Of a stretch of 64,000 nucleotides of DNA, positions 35,738-43,909 are shown in pieces. Source of the DNA: Variovorax paradoxus (lineage in GTDB: Bacteria > Pseudomonadota > Gammaproteobacteria > Burkholderiales > Burkholderiaceae_C); the NCBI RefSeq assembly GCF_902712855.1, contig NZ_LR743507.1, positions 3,706,001-3,770,000 on the forward strand, written 5' to 3'. The translations under genes and the position numbers were made by a program. Each line of letters opens with the position of its first letter. The first letter of the stretch is position 1. The notes below the pieces were generated by a model. The model searched no databases. It was not told the origin of the DNA and worked only from the letters and a program-made list of their open reading frames with translations.

Positions 35738-36694
35738 TCAGGTGATGGATGAATCGGGAGGCATCAGCGGGCGGCTGCGAAAACGCGGCCACACGGGCCC
35801 CAGCACGAACACGCGCACCATGTAGGGCACCAGCCCGCCCTCGTTGAGCGCCGGATCCACCCGCGCGCGGTAATGCGTGCGATGCAGATGCGTGAGCTCG
35901 GACCAATGGACATGCGGGTTCTCGTGGTGTGCGGTGTGCAGACCGATGTTGAACAGCAACGGGTTCACCAGCCCTTCGAAATTGCGCGCGTAGTTCAGGT
36001 GGCTACCCGGGGTATCGCCGGGCGCCTCCTTCGACGAGGTTCTTCGGGGCGTCTTCCGTCCGTCGGCGTGCGCATGCTGCAGGTAGTTGGTGGCGAGCAG
36101 CCAGTGCAGGCCGTGCAGCTGCGGCAGGATCACGAAGACCAGCGCCTTGCGCCAGTCGAGCGCCAGCAGTGCCGCCCAGCTGGCCAGCCACAGCGCGTAC
36201 TGCGCCATGCAGTAGCGCCAGGCGCCGCGCCGATGCCGACGCAGCCGCGCGAGCCATGCGAAGAACACCGGCATCAGCACCCACACCGCCTGGAACGGGT
36301 GCAGCAGGTAGCCCCGCAGGTGGTTGGTGTCGCCGCCGAAGCGATAGGTGCGGGCCACGTCCTTCGGGCCGTGCCGGTGGCGATGGTGGTTGGCCACGTG
36401 CGCGGGCCAGAACACGAAGGTCGGGTGGCCCTGCAGCAGGGTGATCCAGAAATCGGTCAGCCGGTTCATGCGCCGGCCGCGCCACATGCGCAGGTGCACG
36501 TGGTTGTGGTGGATCACGCCCACGCCGAGCGTGAGGAACAGCATCAACCCATAGAGCAGCGCATCGAAGCCGTGCACCCATTGCCACGCCGCGAGTGCGG
36601 GCAGCACCGCGAGATAGGCAAGGCTCTGCCAGTCCCGCCCATGGCGCAACCCCGGCCAGCGAGTGCGCGCGTCAGGCCGCGGTCGTGGCGCCAT
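35738..36694 (-). CDS. fatty acid desaturase family membrane protein
   Basis: A 318-residue membrane di-iron enzyme introducing a double bond (or hydroxyl) into an acyl chain. Three histidine boxes are visible: HHNHVH at 62-67, HVANHHRHRH from 99, and HTAHHENPH from 253, each set between membrane helices as in the FA_desaturase family. The ATG at 36694 is chosen because residues upstream in this frame only overlap the previous gene; the start lies 23 bases inside the fatty-acid-hydroxylase gene. It is the third gene of the operon, with the ketosynthase fusion following after four bases. Confidence 0.88.
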   Translation of the reverse strand: MAPRPRPDARTRWPGLRHGRDWQSLAYLAVLPALAAWQWVHGFDALLYGLMLFLTLGVGVIHHNHVHLRMWRGRRMNRLTDFWITLLQGHPTFVFWPAHVANHHRHRHGPKDVARTYRFGGDTNHLRGYLLHPFQAVWVLMPVFFAWLARLRRHRRGAWRYCMAQYALWLASWAALLALDWRKALVFVILPQLHGLHWLLATNYLQHAHADGRKTPRRTSSKEAPGDTPGSHLNYARNFEGLVNPLLFNIGLHTAHHENPHVHWSELTHLHRTHYRARVDPALNEGGLVPYMVRVFVLGPVWPRFRSRPLMPPDSSIT

Positions 36695-37448
36695 GCTTGC
36701 TGCGAAAAGCCTGGAAGAGCGGTTCCGCCGCATCGGCCGCGATGCGCGTGCCGAACAGCCGGTCCATGAAGGTGAACTGGAAGCCGTAGTTGCCGTTGTG
36801 CACGGCGTGGTGCAGGTGGTGCCGGCGGCTCGCCGCGAACCAGTGGCTGTACGACACGCCCGTGAAGAAGTCGTAGTTCGAATGCCCGATGCAATTGAAG
36901 AACAGGCTGAACACCGGCACCGAGGCAAGCGCCCAGAAGCTGAAGTCGTGCACCACCATCGGCAACAGGATCACGTTGCCCAGCATCAGCGCCTCGACCG
37001 GGTGGAAGCTGTAGGTGGCCCACGGCGTGGTCACGAACGAACGATGATGCGGCCCGTGGAAACGCCGCAGCCAACGCGTGTGCAGCAGGCGGTGGTTGAC
37101 CCAGAAATGCACGTCGTTCCAGACCGCGAGCGCCACGATCTCAAGCGCGACCTGCCGCCACCCCGCTGCGCCATCGAGCCGCGCCCAGCCCAGCTGCAGC
37201 AAGCCCCACGGAAACACCATGCCCAGGCCGAAGATGAGCACCGACACACCCGACTGCCCCAGCTCGCGCCGCAGCTGGCCCTTCTGCAGGGGCCGCGGAT
37301 CGAGCACGCGCCCGATGCCCAGCATGGGCAGCACGCGCTTCGTCAGCAGCCAGGTAAGGCCGCCGAAGCAGAGGTAGATGCCGCCGAAAAAAAGCACGCC
37401 CCACAGCATGACCTGCGGAGCGGACAACGAAGTGAAGGTCTGCGCCAT
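36672..37448 (-). CDS. sterol desaturase/fatty acid hydroxylase family protein
   Basis: A 258-residue membrane protein of the fatty acid hydroxylase superfamily, which uses a di-iron centre to hydroxylate or desaturate lipids. The histidine clusters occur in order: H114-x4-H119-x3-H123, H131-x2-HH135, H189 and a C-terminal HxxHH-like HHLHH (210-214) followed by H217. Four to five helices surround them. It starts nine bases after the phospholipase-D-like gene ends and overlaps the desaturase start by 23 bases, indicating coupled translation. Hydroxylation of a fatty-acyl group is the simplest guess; the substrate is not shown. Confidence 0.88.
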   Translation of the reverse strand: MAQTFTSLSAPQVMLWGVLFFGGIYLCFGGLTWLLTKRVLPMLGIGRVLDPRPLQKGQLRRELGQSGVSVLIFGLGMVFPWGLLQLGWARLDGAAGWRQVALEIVALAVWNDVHFWVNHRLLHTRWLRRFHGPHHRSFVTTPWATYSFHPVEALMLGNVILLPMVVHDFSFWALASVPVFSLFFNCIGHSNYDFFTGVSYSHWFAASRRHHLHHAVHNGNYGFQFTFMDRLFGTRIAADAAEPLFQAFRSKHGATTAA

Positions 37449-37457
37449 CTCCCGAGG

Positions 37458-39032
37458 CTACAACAGCATCTCGGGAACGATCGGCGCGATCAGCATGTTG
37501 TAGAAGCGCTGGAAGAAGCCCGACTCGGGCTCCGAGGTCAGGATCATTTCCTTCTCGCCGTCGGTGGTGAGCCACTCGAGCGTGCCTGTGCCCTTTGCCA
37601 GCCGCAGCCGGTACGAGTTCTGCAGCTTGCTGATGTTGATGATGCGCAGCATCTCGCGCGCCAGCTGCGGGCTGTCCACCACCAGTCCCATCTCGGTGTT
37701 CTGGCTCGCCGAGCGGGGGTCCAGGTTCATCGAGCCGATGAAGATGCGCGTCTTGTCGATGGCCGCGGTCTTGGCGTGCAGCCGGCCGAGCGACTTGCCG
37801 AAGGTGCCGAAGCGCTCGCCCGCGCTGGTGCGCTGCGGGCTCAGCTCGTACAGGTCGGCGCCGCTCTCGAGCAGGCGCTGGCGATAGCGCGCATACCCTG
37901 TGTGCACCAGCGGCTCGTCGTTGGCGGCCAGCGAATTCGTCAGCAGCGTGAGCTTGACCTTGCGCTTCGCCAGGTCCTCGAAGGCGGCCATGCCCCGCTC
38001 GCCCGGCACGAGGTACGGCGAGGTCATGTCGACCTCGGTCTTCGCATCCATCATCAGGCCCCACACCTTCATCGTGACGCTGGTGGCGATGGCCTCGTCG
38101 GCGGTCATGGTGGTCGGCTTGGTCGGCGGATCGGCAATGGCGCGGGCCTCGCCCCACAGCAGGCCCATGCGCCCGGCGTCGAGTTCCTCGCCGATCGGTC
38201 CGTAGCCGAGGATGTCGGACGGCGGCAGCACGACCTTCGGCGGCGGCGAGGCCATGCCGACCCAGTCGTTGAAGTCGGCGCCGCCCGGCTTGCGCCCGCC
38301 CTCGCCCTTCACGATCTCGCCGATCGGCCAGACCTGCATGCTGTTCCAGTAGGCGTCGAAGATGTTCTCGAGCTGCGGCACCACCTTGCCGACCACCAGC
38401 GCGTCCATGTCGATGAAGTTCTGCGCCTCGCTCAGCACGAAATATTCTTCGGCTATGTTGCGCCCGCCCACCACCGCCATCGCGCCGTCGGCAATGAAGA
38501 GCTTGTTGTGCATGCGGTGGTTGAGCCGCTCGATTTCCCACGGCGACGCCACGAAGCGCGACAGGAATCCGTTGCGCCCGCAGCAGAACGGGTTGTACAG
38601 GCGCACGTCGACGTTCGGCGTGTCCGACAGCGCCAGCAGCAGTTGCTGGCTCTTCGCGGTGTACAGGTCGTCCACCAGCACCCGCACCTTCACGCCGCGG
38701 TTGGCGGCCTCGCGCAGCGTGCGCAGCAGCAGCCGGCCGACGGCATCGTTCTCGAGCTGGTAGTACTGCACCACCAGCGAGCGCTGGGCCCGCTGCGCCA
38801 GCTGGATGCGCGCGTCGAGCGAATACACGCCCAATGGCATCAGCCGGAAGCCCGAATGCTCGCCGGGCGGGGTGGAGGCCGCGGCAATCCTGGCGAGCGC
38901 CGTGCCGGGGTCGGCGGCGGCGGCGAATTCGGCGGGCCGGTCGGGTGCCGGCGGAAGCGAGCCGCAGGCGCCGAGCGCTGCGGCCAGGGCGCCTGCGAGC
39001 GCGATGCGCAAGAGTGAAAGCCAGGCGTTCAT
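37458..39032 (-). CDS. phospholipase D-like lipoprotein (ClsC/YmdC-like)
   Basis: A 524-residue predicted lipoprotein. The signal peptide ends in a lipobox with C23 (LGAC), and two HKD catalytic motifs occur at H175-x-K177-x4-D182 and H419-x-K421-x4-D426, the duplicated phospholipase D/cardiolipin synthase architecture. ClsC-type enzymes make cardiolipin from phosphatidylethanolamine and phosphatidylglycerol. The protein would act on the periplasmic side. It is the first gene of the five-gene lipid operon, so head-group or acyl remodelling of the operon's product is an attractive inference. A plain phosphodiesterase or nuclease is the alternative. Confidence 0.85.
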   Translation of the reverse strand: MNAWLSLLRIALAGALAAALGACGSLPPAPDRPAEFAAAADPGTALARIAAASTPPGEHSGFRLMPLGVYSLDARIQLAQRAQRSLVVQYYQLENDAVGRLLLRTLREAANRGVKVRVLVDDLYTAKSQQLLLALSDTPNVDVRLYNPFCCGRNGFLSRFVASPWEIERLNHRMHNKLFIADGAMAVVGGRNIAEEYFVLSEAQNFIDMDALVVGKVVPQLENIFDAYWNSMQVWPIGEIVKGEGGRKPGGADFNDWVGMASPPPKVVLPPSDILGYGPIGEELDAGRMGLLWGEARAIADPPTKPTTMTADEAIATSVTMKVWGLMMDAKTEVDMTSPYLVPGERGMAAFEDLAKRKVKLTLLTNSLAANDEPLVHTGYARYRQRLLESGADLYELSPQRTSAGERFGTFGKSLGRLHAKTAAIDKTRIFIGSMNLDPRSASQNTEMGLVVDSPQLAREMLRIINISKLQNSYRLRLAKGTGTLEWLTTDGEKEMILTSEPESGFFQRFYNMLIAPIVPEMLL

Positions 39033-39162
39033 GATGGTGCGTCCATTGCGGGGTTTTTTCAGTTGTCGTGTTCAGTACGCCAGCCGGCAGGCGCCGGTTT
39101 CAGAGGCCCCGCGCGGAGTTCGCAGGCCTAGAATTCTGCCCATCCTGCTCCGGAGTTACATC

Positions 39163-39717
39163 ATGGCCCGTCCGTTCCTTTCCCGCATCGCGCTGATGAC
39201 GGTGCTCGCAGCCGCCACCCACACCGCCTGGGCTGCCCTGGACATCGGCGACCCGGTACCCAAGTTCACCGCCAATGCCGCGCTCGGCGGCAAGACCTTC
39301 CGCTACTCGCTGGCCGACGCCCTCGCCAAGGGGCCGGTGGTGCTCTATTTCTTCCCGGCCGCCGACTCCAACGACTGCTCCATCGAGGCCCACGCCTTCG
39401 CAGAGGCCGTCGACCAGTTCGCGGCGCTGGGCGCCACCGTGATCGGTGTCTCGGCGGACGACATCGACACCCTCTCGAAGTTCTCGGTCAAGTCGTGCCA
39501 GAGCCGGTTTCCGGTGGCATCGGACGAGGCCAAGACCGTCATCCAGGGATTCGACGCCGTCATGCAGACGCGGCCCGATTTCGCGAACCGCCTGTCGTAT
39601 GTGATCGCGCCCAACGGCAAGGTCGCGTACTACTACCAGAACCTGAATCCGGACAAGCACGTCGAGCGCACGCTGAACGCGGTGCGGGCGCTGCCGAAGG
39701 CCACCGCGGCCAAGTAG
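39163..39717 (+). CDS. periplasmic peroxiredoxin (AhpC/TSA-type)
   Basis: A 184-residue peroxiredoxin. A signal peptide (about 1-24, ending TAWA) precedes the thioredoxin-like fold with DIGDPVPKFTANAALGG and a peroxidatic cysteine in FPAADSNDCSIEA (P-x3-S-x2-C, about residue 69). A second cysteine in KSCQSRF (near 111) could resolve the disulfide. GGAG lies eight bases before the ATG at 39163. It sits divergent from the lipid operon and may protect that periplasmic compartment, but no partner reductase is adjacent. Confidence 0.85.
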   Translation: MARPFLSRIALMTVLAAATHTAWAALDIGDPVPKFTANAALGGKTFRYSLADALAKGPVVLYFFPAADSNDCSIEAHAFAEAVDQFAALGATVIGVSADDIDTLSKFSVKSCQSRFPVASDEAKTVIQGFDAVMQTRPDFANRLSYVIAPNGKVAYYYQNLNPDKHVERTLNAVRALPKATAAK

Positions 39718-39787
39718 AAAAGCCCGGCGAAGGGGCTGCGGGCGGCGGGCCCGCGGGTTTCGCGCGCTTCGCGCAAAATCCGGCCCC

Positions 39788-41221
39788 ATGCAGCTCAACT
39801 ACATCGCCAACGCGGACGTTCCGTCCTCCTCCGGCCGCACCCTGCCGGTCATCGACCCTTCCGACGGCCAGGTCTTCGACGAGATCCAGCGCAGCAACTC
39901 TGGCGACATCGATTCCGCCGTGCGCGCCGCGCGCGACTGCTTCGAGGGTGTCTGGCACAAGGTCAGCGCCGCCGAGCGCGGCCGCCTGCTCTACAAGCTG
40001 TCGCAGAAGATCGCGGAGCATGTCGACGAGCTCGCGCTGATCGAGCAGCGCGACTGCGGCAAGCCTGTGAAGCAGGCCCGCGCCGACGCGGTGGCGCTGG
40101 TGCGTTATTTCGAGTTCTACGCCGGCGCCTGCGACAAGCTGCACGGCGAGACGATTCCCTACCAGGACGGCTACAGCGTGTTCACCTGGCGCGAGCCGCA
40201 CGGCGTCACCGGCCACATCATTCCCTGGAACTACCCGATGCAGATCTTCGGGCGCAGCGTCGGCGGTGCGCTGGCGGCAGGCAACGTGTGCGTGGTGAAG
40301 CCCGCCGAGGACGCCTGCCTCTCGCTGATCCGCGTGGCGCAACTGGCGGCCGAAGCCGGCTTTCCGGCCGGCGCGCTCAACATCGTGACCGGCTACGGCC
40401 ACGAGGTGGGCGACGCGCTGGCGCGGCACGAGGGCATCGATCACATCAGCTTCACCGGCAGCCCGAAGATCGGCACGCTGATCCAGCAGGTGGCGGCCGA
40501 GCGGCATTGCCCGGTCACGCTGGAGCTGGGCGGCAAGAGCCCGCAGATCGTCTTTGCGGACGCCGACCTGGACGCGGTCATTCCGGTGGTGATCAATGCG
40601 ATCGTGCAGAACGCCGGCCAGACCTGCTCGGCCGGCTCGCGCGTGCTGATCCAGCGCGACATCTACGAGCCGCTGCTCGAGCGCCTCGGCCATGCCTTCG
40701 AGGCCCTGCGCGTCGGCCCGGCGGCGATGGACCTCGACGTGGGACCGCTGATCCGCCAGACGCAGCAGCAGCGCGTGTGGGACTTCCTGAGCGACGCCCA
40801 GCATGCCGGCATCCCGATGGTGGCGCAGGGCATCGTGGTCGAGGAAGCGCCCGAGACCGGCTTCTACCAGGCGCCGACCCTGCTGCGCGACGTGCCGGTG
40901 GGCCATCGCCTGGCGCAAGAGGAAGTGTTCGGTCCGGTGCTGGCCGCCATGGCCTTCGCCGACGAGGACGAGGCAGTGGCGCTCGCCAACGCCACGCAGT
41001 TCGGCCTGGTGGCCGGCGTCTGGACGACCGACGGCGCACGCCAGTTCCGCATGGCCAGGCGCGTGAGGAGCGGCCAGGTGTTCATCAACAACTACGGCGC
41101 GGGCGGCGGCGTCGAACTGCCCTTCGGCGGCGTGAAGTCCTCGGGCTACGGCCGCGAGAAGGGCTTCGAGGCGCTCTACGGCTTCACCACGCTGAAGACG
41201 GTCGCCGTCAGGCACGGCTAG
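39788..41221 (+). CDS. NAD(P)+-dependent aldehyde dehydrogenase
   Basis: A 477-residue aldehyde dehydrogenase of the ALDH superfamily. The nucleotide-binding part contains VTGHIIPWNYPMQIFGRSVG and VVKPAEDACLSLIRVAQLA, the general base glutamate lies in LELGGKSPQIVF and the catalytic cysteine in NAGQTCSAGSRV. The product ends VELPFGGVKSSGYGREKGFEALYGFT. The likely substrates are aromatic or betaine-type aldehydes, but sequence alone does not decide. It is separated from the peroxiredoxin gene by 70 bases and convergent with a ZIP transporter gene. Confidence 0.92.
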   Translation: MQLNYIANADVPSSSGRTLPVIDPSDGQVFDEIQRSNSGDIDSAVRAARDCFEGVWHKVSAAERGRLLYKLSQKIAEHVDELALIEQRDCGKPVKQARADAVALVRYFEFYAGACDKLHGETIPYQDGYSVFTWREPHGVTGHIIPWNYPMQIFGRSVGGALAAGNVCVVKPAEDACLSLIRVAQLAAEAGFPAGALNIVTGYGHEVGDALARHEGIDHISFTGSPKIGTLIQQVAAERHCPVTLELGGKSPQIVFADADLDAVIPVVINAIVQNAGQTCSAGSRVLIQRDIYEPLLERLGHAFEALRVGPAAMDLDVGPLIRQTQQQRVWDFLSDAQHAGIPMVAQGIVVEEAPETGFYQAPTLLRDVPVGHRLAQEEVFGPVLAAMAFADEDEAVALANATQFGLVAGVWTTDGARQFRMARRVRSGQVFINNYGAGGGVELPFGGVKSSGYGREKGFEALYGFTTLKTVAVRHG

Positions 41222-41225
41222 AACT

Positions 41226-41314
41226 GGGCCCTCCCCAGGCTTCGCCCACCCCCTCACCGGGGGCGACACCTGCGGCCCGGCAGAGCCGGTTCCGCGGTGT
41301 CCTGCGAAGGGCCC
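41226..41314. repeat. inverted-repeat-bounded GC-rich intergenic element
   Basis: GGGCCCT (41226-41232) and AGGGCCC (41308-41314) bound a segment with internal hairpins CCCCC-TCACC-GGGGG (41249-41263) and CCGGC-AGA-GCCGG (about 41277-41289). It lies between convergent stops. It resembles GC-rich dispersed intergenic repeats of Comamonadaceae, but copy number cannot be judged from this window. Confidence 0.4.
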
Positions 41315-42243
41315 TACCCCAGCGCGGTGTCCAGCAGCATCATGAGCACGAAGCCGATCATCAGCCCGCTGGTGGCGTACGCTTCGTGGCCCTTGCGGTG
41401 CGACTCGGGAATGATTTCGTGGCTGATCACGAACAGCATGGCGCCCGCCGCAAAGCCCAGGCCCCAGGGCAGCAGCATCACCGAATGGCCGACCACGGCG
41501 GCGCCGAGCACGGCACCCACCGGCTCGACCAAGCCCGAAGCCATCCCGATCAGCACCGCGAAGATGCGGCTGTAGCCCGCGGCCAGCAGCGCCACGGCGA
41601 CCACCAGTCCCTCGGGCACGTCCTGGATGGCGATGCCGGTGGCCAGCGCGTCGGCGCGCAGTCCGTTGTTGGCCGCGTACCCGACGCCGATCGCCAGGCC
41701 CTCGGGCACGTTGTGCAGCGCGATCGCGAACACGAAGAGCCAGGTGCGGCGCAACTGCCTCGCGGTCTGCCCCTCGCGGCCCTTGATGAAATGCTCGTGC
41801 GGCAGCACGCGGTCCATGAGCATCAGCACCGCGCCGCCCAGCAGGATGGCCGAGCCGATCACCCCGCCGGCAGCCCAGTTGCCGCCGCCGAAAACGCCCA
41901 CGTTCTTCGCGGCTTCCAGCCCCGGAATGATCAGCGAGAAGGCACTGGCCGCCAGCATCACGCCCGCACCGAAGCCGAACAGCGTGTCCTGCAGCCTGTC
42001 GGGCAGCTTCTGCGAGAACAGCACCGGCAGCGTGCCGAGCGCGGTAGCCAGCGCGGCGACCGACCCGCCGAGCAGCGCGTTCCACACCAGCGGATCGGCG
42101 CGCACGAACTGCCAGAACTGCGCCACCAGCACGAGCGCGCCGGCAGCGACGATCGCCAGGCCGACCCACTCGCGCACGGGGCGCGCCGGGCGAACGAGGA
42201 CAGGCCGCTCGTCTGCCACTGTGGCCTGCTGCGGATCGTTCAT
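41314..42243 (-). CDS. ZIP-family metal transporter
   Basis: A 309-residue inner-membrane transporter of divalent metals (usually Zn2+, sometimes Fe2+ or Mn2+). Eight hydrophobic segments and the two ZIP metal-site motifs are visible, HNVPEGLAIG and QDVPEGLVVA, with a further conserved GLVEPVGAVLGA. It is GufA-like, with an N-terminal helix and PHEHF loop. GAGGAG lies eight bases before the ATG at 42243. It follows sodA by 11 bases on the same strand, so metal uptake and a Mn-type SOD are probably co-transcribed, and the Fur-box-like site upstream of sodA could control both. Confidence 0.88.
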   Translation of the reverse strand: MNDPQQATVADERPVLVRPARPVREWVGLAIVAAGALVLVAQFWQFVRADPLVWNALLGGSVAALATALGTLPVLFSQKLPDRLQDTLFGFGAGVMLAASAFSLIIPGLEAAKNVGVFGGGNWAAGGVIGSAILLGGAVLMLMDRVLPHEHFIKGREGQTARQLRRTWLFVFAIALHNVPEGLAIGVGYAANNGLRADALATGIAIQDVPEGLVVAVALLAAGYSRIFAVLIGMASGLVEPVGAVLGAAVVGHSVMLLPWGLGFAAGAMLFVISHEIIPESHRKGHEAYATSGLMIGFVLMMLLDTALG

Positions 42244-42254
42244 GGGGCTGCTCC

Positions 42255-42890
42255 TCAGCCGCCCGTGGCGGCGGCGTGGCGCCGGGCCACTTCGGCCCAG
42301 TTCACGACGTTGTAGAACGCCGAGATGTATTCGGGGCGGCGGTTCTGGTACTTGAGGTAGTAGGCGTGTTCCCACACGTCGAGGCCGAGGATCGGGGTGT
42401 TGCCCGAGCCGATGCCGCGCATCAGCGGGCTGTCCTGGTTGCCGCTGCTTTCCACGGCGAGCTTGCCGCCGGTAGCGACCGAGAGCCACGCCCAACCGCT
42501 GCCGAAGCGCGTGAGCGCGGCCTTGGTGAAGGCGTCCTTGAAGGCGTCGAAGCCGCCCAGGTCGGCGTCGATGGCCTTGGCCAACGCACCCTCGGGCGTC
42601 CCGCCGCCGCCCTTGCCGACCGGCGCCATCACGGTCCAGAAGAGGCTGTGGTTGGCATGGCCGCCGCCGTTGTTGCGCACCGCGCCGCGCAGGGCCTCGG
42701 GCAGTTGCTCGACGCCGGCGATCAGTTGTTCGACGGGTGTTCCCTCGTGCGGCGTGTCCTTCACGGCCGCGTTGAGGTTGTTCACATAGGTCTGGTGGTG
42801 CTTGCCATGGTGGATTTCCATGGTCTGCGCATCGATGTGCGGCTCGAGCGCGTCGAAGGCATAAGGCAGGGCTGGCAGGGTGTACGGCAC
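42255..42890 (-). CDS. sodA: superoxide dismutase, Mn type
   Basis: Dismutes superoxide in the cytoplasm. The 211 residues show the SOD metal ligands (HHGKHHQTYVNNLN, NHSLFW, and DVWEHAYYLKYQNRR). Glycine-rich GGGHANHS, together with GNQDSP, points to manganese rather than iron preference (Fe enzymes usually have Gln near the HANH position). The start is GTG at 42890 with AGGAG ten bases upstream. A Fur-box-like palindrome lies 66 bases upstream, which would make this the iron-starvation SOD, fitting the coupled ZIP gene. Cambialistic behaviour cannot be excluded. Confidence 0.9.
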   Translation of the reverse strand: MPYTLPALPYAFDALEPHIDAQTMEIHHGKHHQTYVNNLNAAVKDTPHEGTPVEQLIAGVEQLPEALRGAVRNNGGGHANHSLFWTVMAPVGKGGGGTPEGALAKAIDADLGGFDAFKDAFTKAALTRFGSGWAWLSVATGGKLAVESSGNQDSPLMRGIGSGNTPILGLDVWEHAYYLKYQNRRPEYISAFYNVVNWAEVARRHAAATGG

Positions 42891-42955
42891 GGTCGAAAAG
42901 CTCCTAGGTTGGAAGAGCCCTTTGCGTTGTCGACTGTTGCGTACTCAGGCGTCCA

Positions 42956-42974
42956 AATGATAGGAATTCTCATT
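42956..42974. promoter_or_regulatory. Fur-box-like operator upstream of sodA
   Basis: AATGATAGGAATTCTCATT matches a classic AATGATAATnATTATCATT Fur box at 15 of 18 compared positions, with intact outer arms AATGA/TCATT. It lies 66 bases before the sodA start and about 140 bases before the divergent secreted-protein gene. Confidence 0.7.
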
Positions 42975-43116
42975 GTCCGCGTCAAGACATCGCCCGTGCC
43001 GATACCTAAAACCAGCCAGCGACCGGCCAACGGCAAGTGCGCCGCAGCGGCGTCACGAAGCCTCTTGCAACGATCGATACACTGGCTGCGGCATGTTCTC
43101 CGGGAGTTTTCCAGCA

Positions 43117-43830
43117 ATGAAGTCCAACAGATACCTGCGCCTCCTCGCCGCTGCCCTTGCCCTGCCCTGCGCCCTTCTGGGGCCGGCCGCGGCCAGCGCC
43201 CAGGCCGGCAATCCGGCCGCCGGCGAATACATCTTCGAGCGCGGCAGCGGCCAGTTGCGCATCAAGGCCGACGGCCATTTCGACATCACCACCATCGGCG
43301 CCAATGCCCACACCTGCGCGCTCGACGGCACCATCGCGCGCGGCAAGGCCAAGCTCGATGGCACCGACTGCGTGGTGAACTTTGCCGCCAGCGCGGACAA
43401 GGTCAAGGTGACCACCAACGGCGCCGAGCAGTGCCGCGACAGCTGCGGCGCGCGGGCGGGGTTCGAAGGCACCTACACCCGCCCCACCCCGGGGTGCACC
43501 GACAAGGCCGTGGCCGCCACGCGCAGGAACTTCAAGCGCCAGTACGACGCGAAGAACTACGCCGCGGCCCGCACGACGCTGGCGCCGGTGTTGTCGGACT
43601 GCGACGAGACGCTCGACTGGATCACCAAGGACTGGATCCGCAACGACCTCGCGCTCACCCAGTACAAGCTCGACGACCGCGCTGCCTGCCTGAAGACCCT
43701 GCAGCCGCTGGCGGAGGACGCCGCCCTGAGCGACGAGGGCGTGAAGGAGAACTATCCGCCGGCCGACGCCGAGATCTTCCTGCCGGTGGTGCGTGCCACC
43801 CGCACGAACCTGAAGCTCTGCCGCGGCTGA
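43117..43830 (+). CDS. secreted cysteine-rich hypothetical protein
   Basis: A 237-residue exported protein of unknown function. A signal peptide (about 1-28, ending ASAQA) precedes two parts: a beta-rich N-terminal domain with an even spread of cysteines (HTCALDG, TDCVVNF, QCRDSCG) that may form disulfides, and a helical C-terminal half (RRNFKRQYDAKNYAAARTTLAPVL; WITKDWIRNDLALTQYKLDD) resembling a TPR-like segment. The ATG at 43117 follows GGGAG by 12 bases. It is divergent from sodA; its proximity to the Fur-box-like site could give iron control. I cannot assign a family. Confidence 0.65.
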   Translation: MKSNRYLRLLAAALALPCALLGPAAASAQAGNPAAGEYIFERGSGQLRIKADGHFDITTIGANAHTCALDGTIARGKAKLDGTDCVVNFAASADKVKVTTNGAEQCRDSCGARAGFEGTYTRPTPGCTDKAVAATRRNFKRQYDAKNYAAARTTLAPVLSDCDETLDWITKDWIRNDLALTQYKLDDRAACLKTLQPLAEDAALSDEGVKENYPPADAEIFLPVVRATRTNLKLCRG

Positions 43831-43909
43831 AACCGGGGGTATGCACGAGTAGCCTGCACCGGGTGGGTCCATGGGCAATGGCGGAGAATCGACGCCTCCC
43901 CGCAAACCC

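Noticed and set aside
36663..39017. 784-residue plus-strand frame opposite the PLD and hydroxylase genes
   Set aside because: Shadow frame in GC-rich DNA; the opposite strand holds well-formed HKD and histidine-box proteins.
39560..42169. 869-residue minus-strand frame opposite the aldehyde dehydrogenase
   Set aside because: Shadow of the dehydrogenase gene; it has no family signature.
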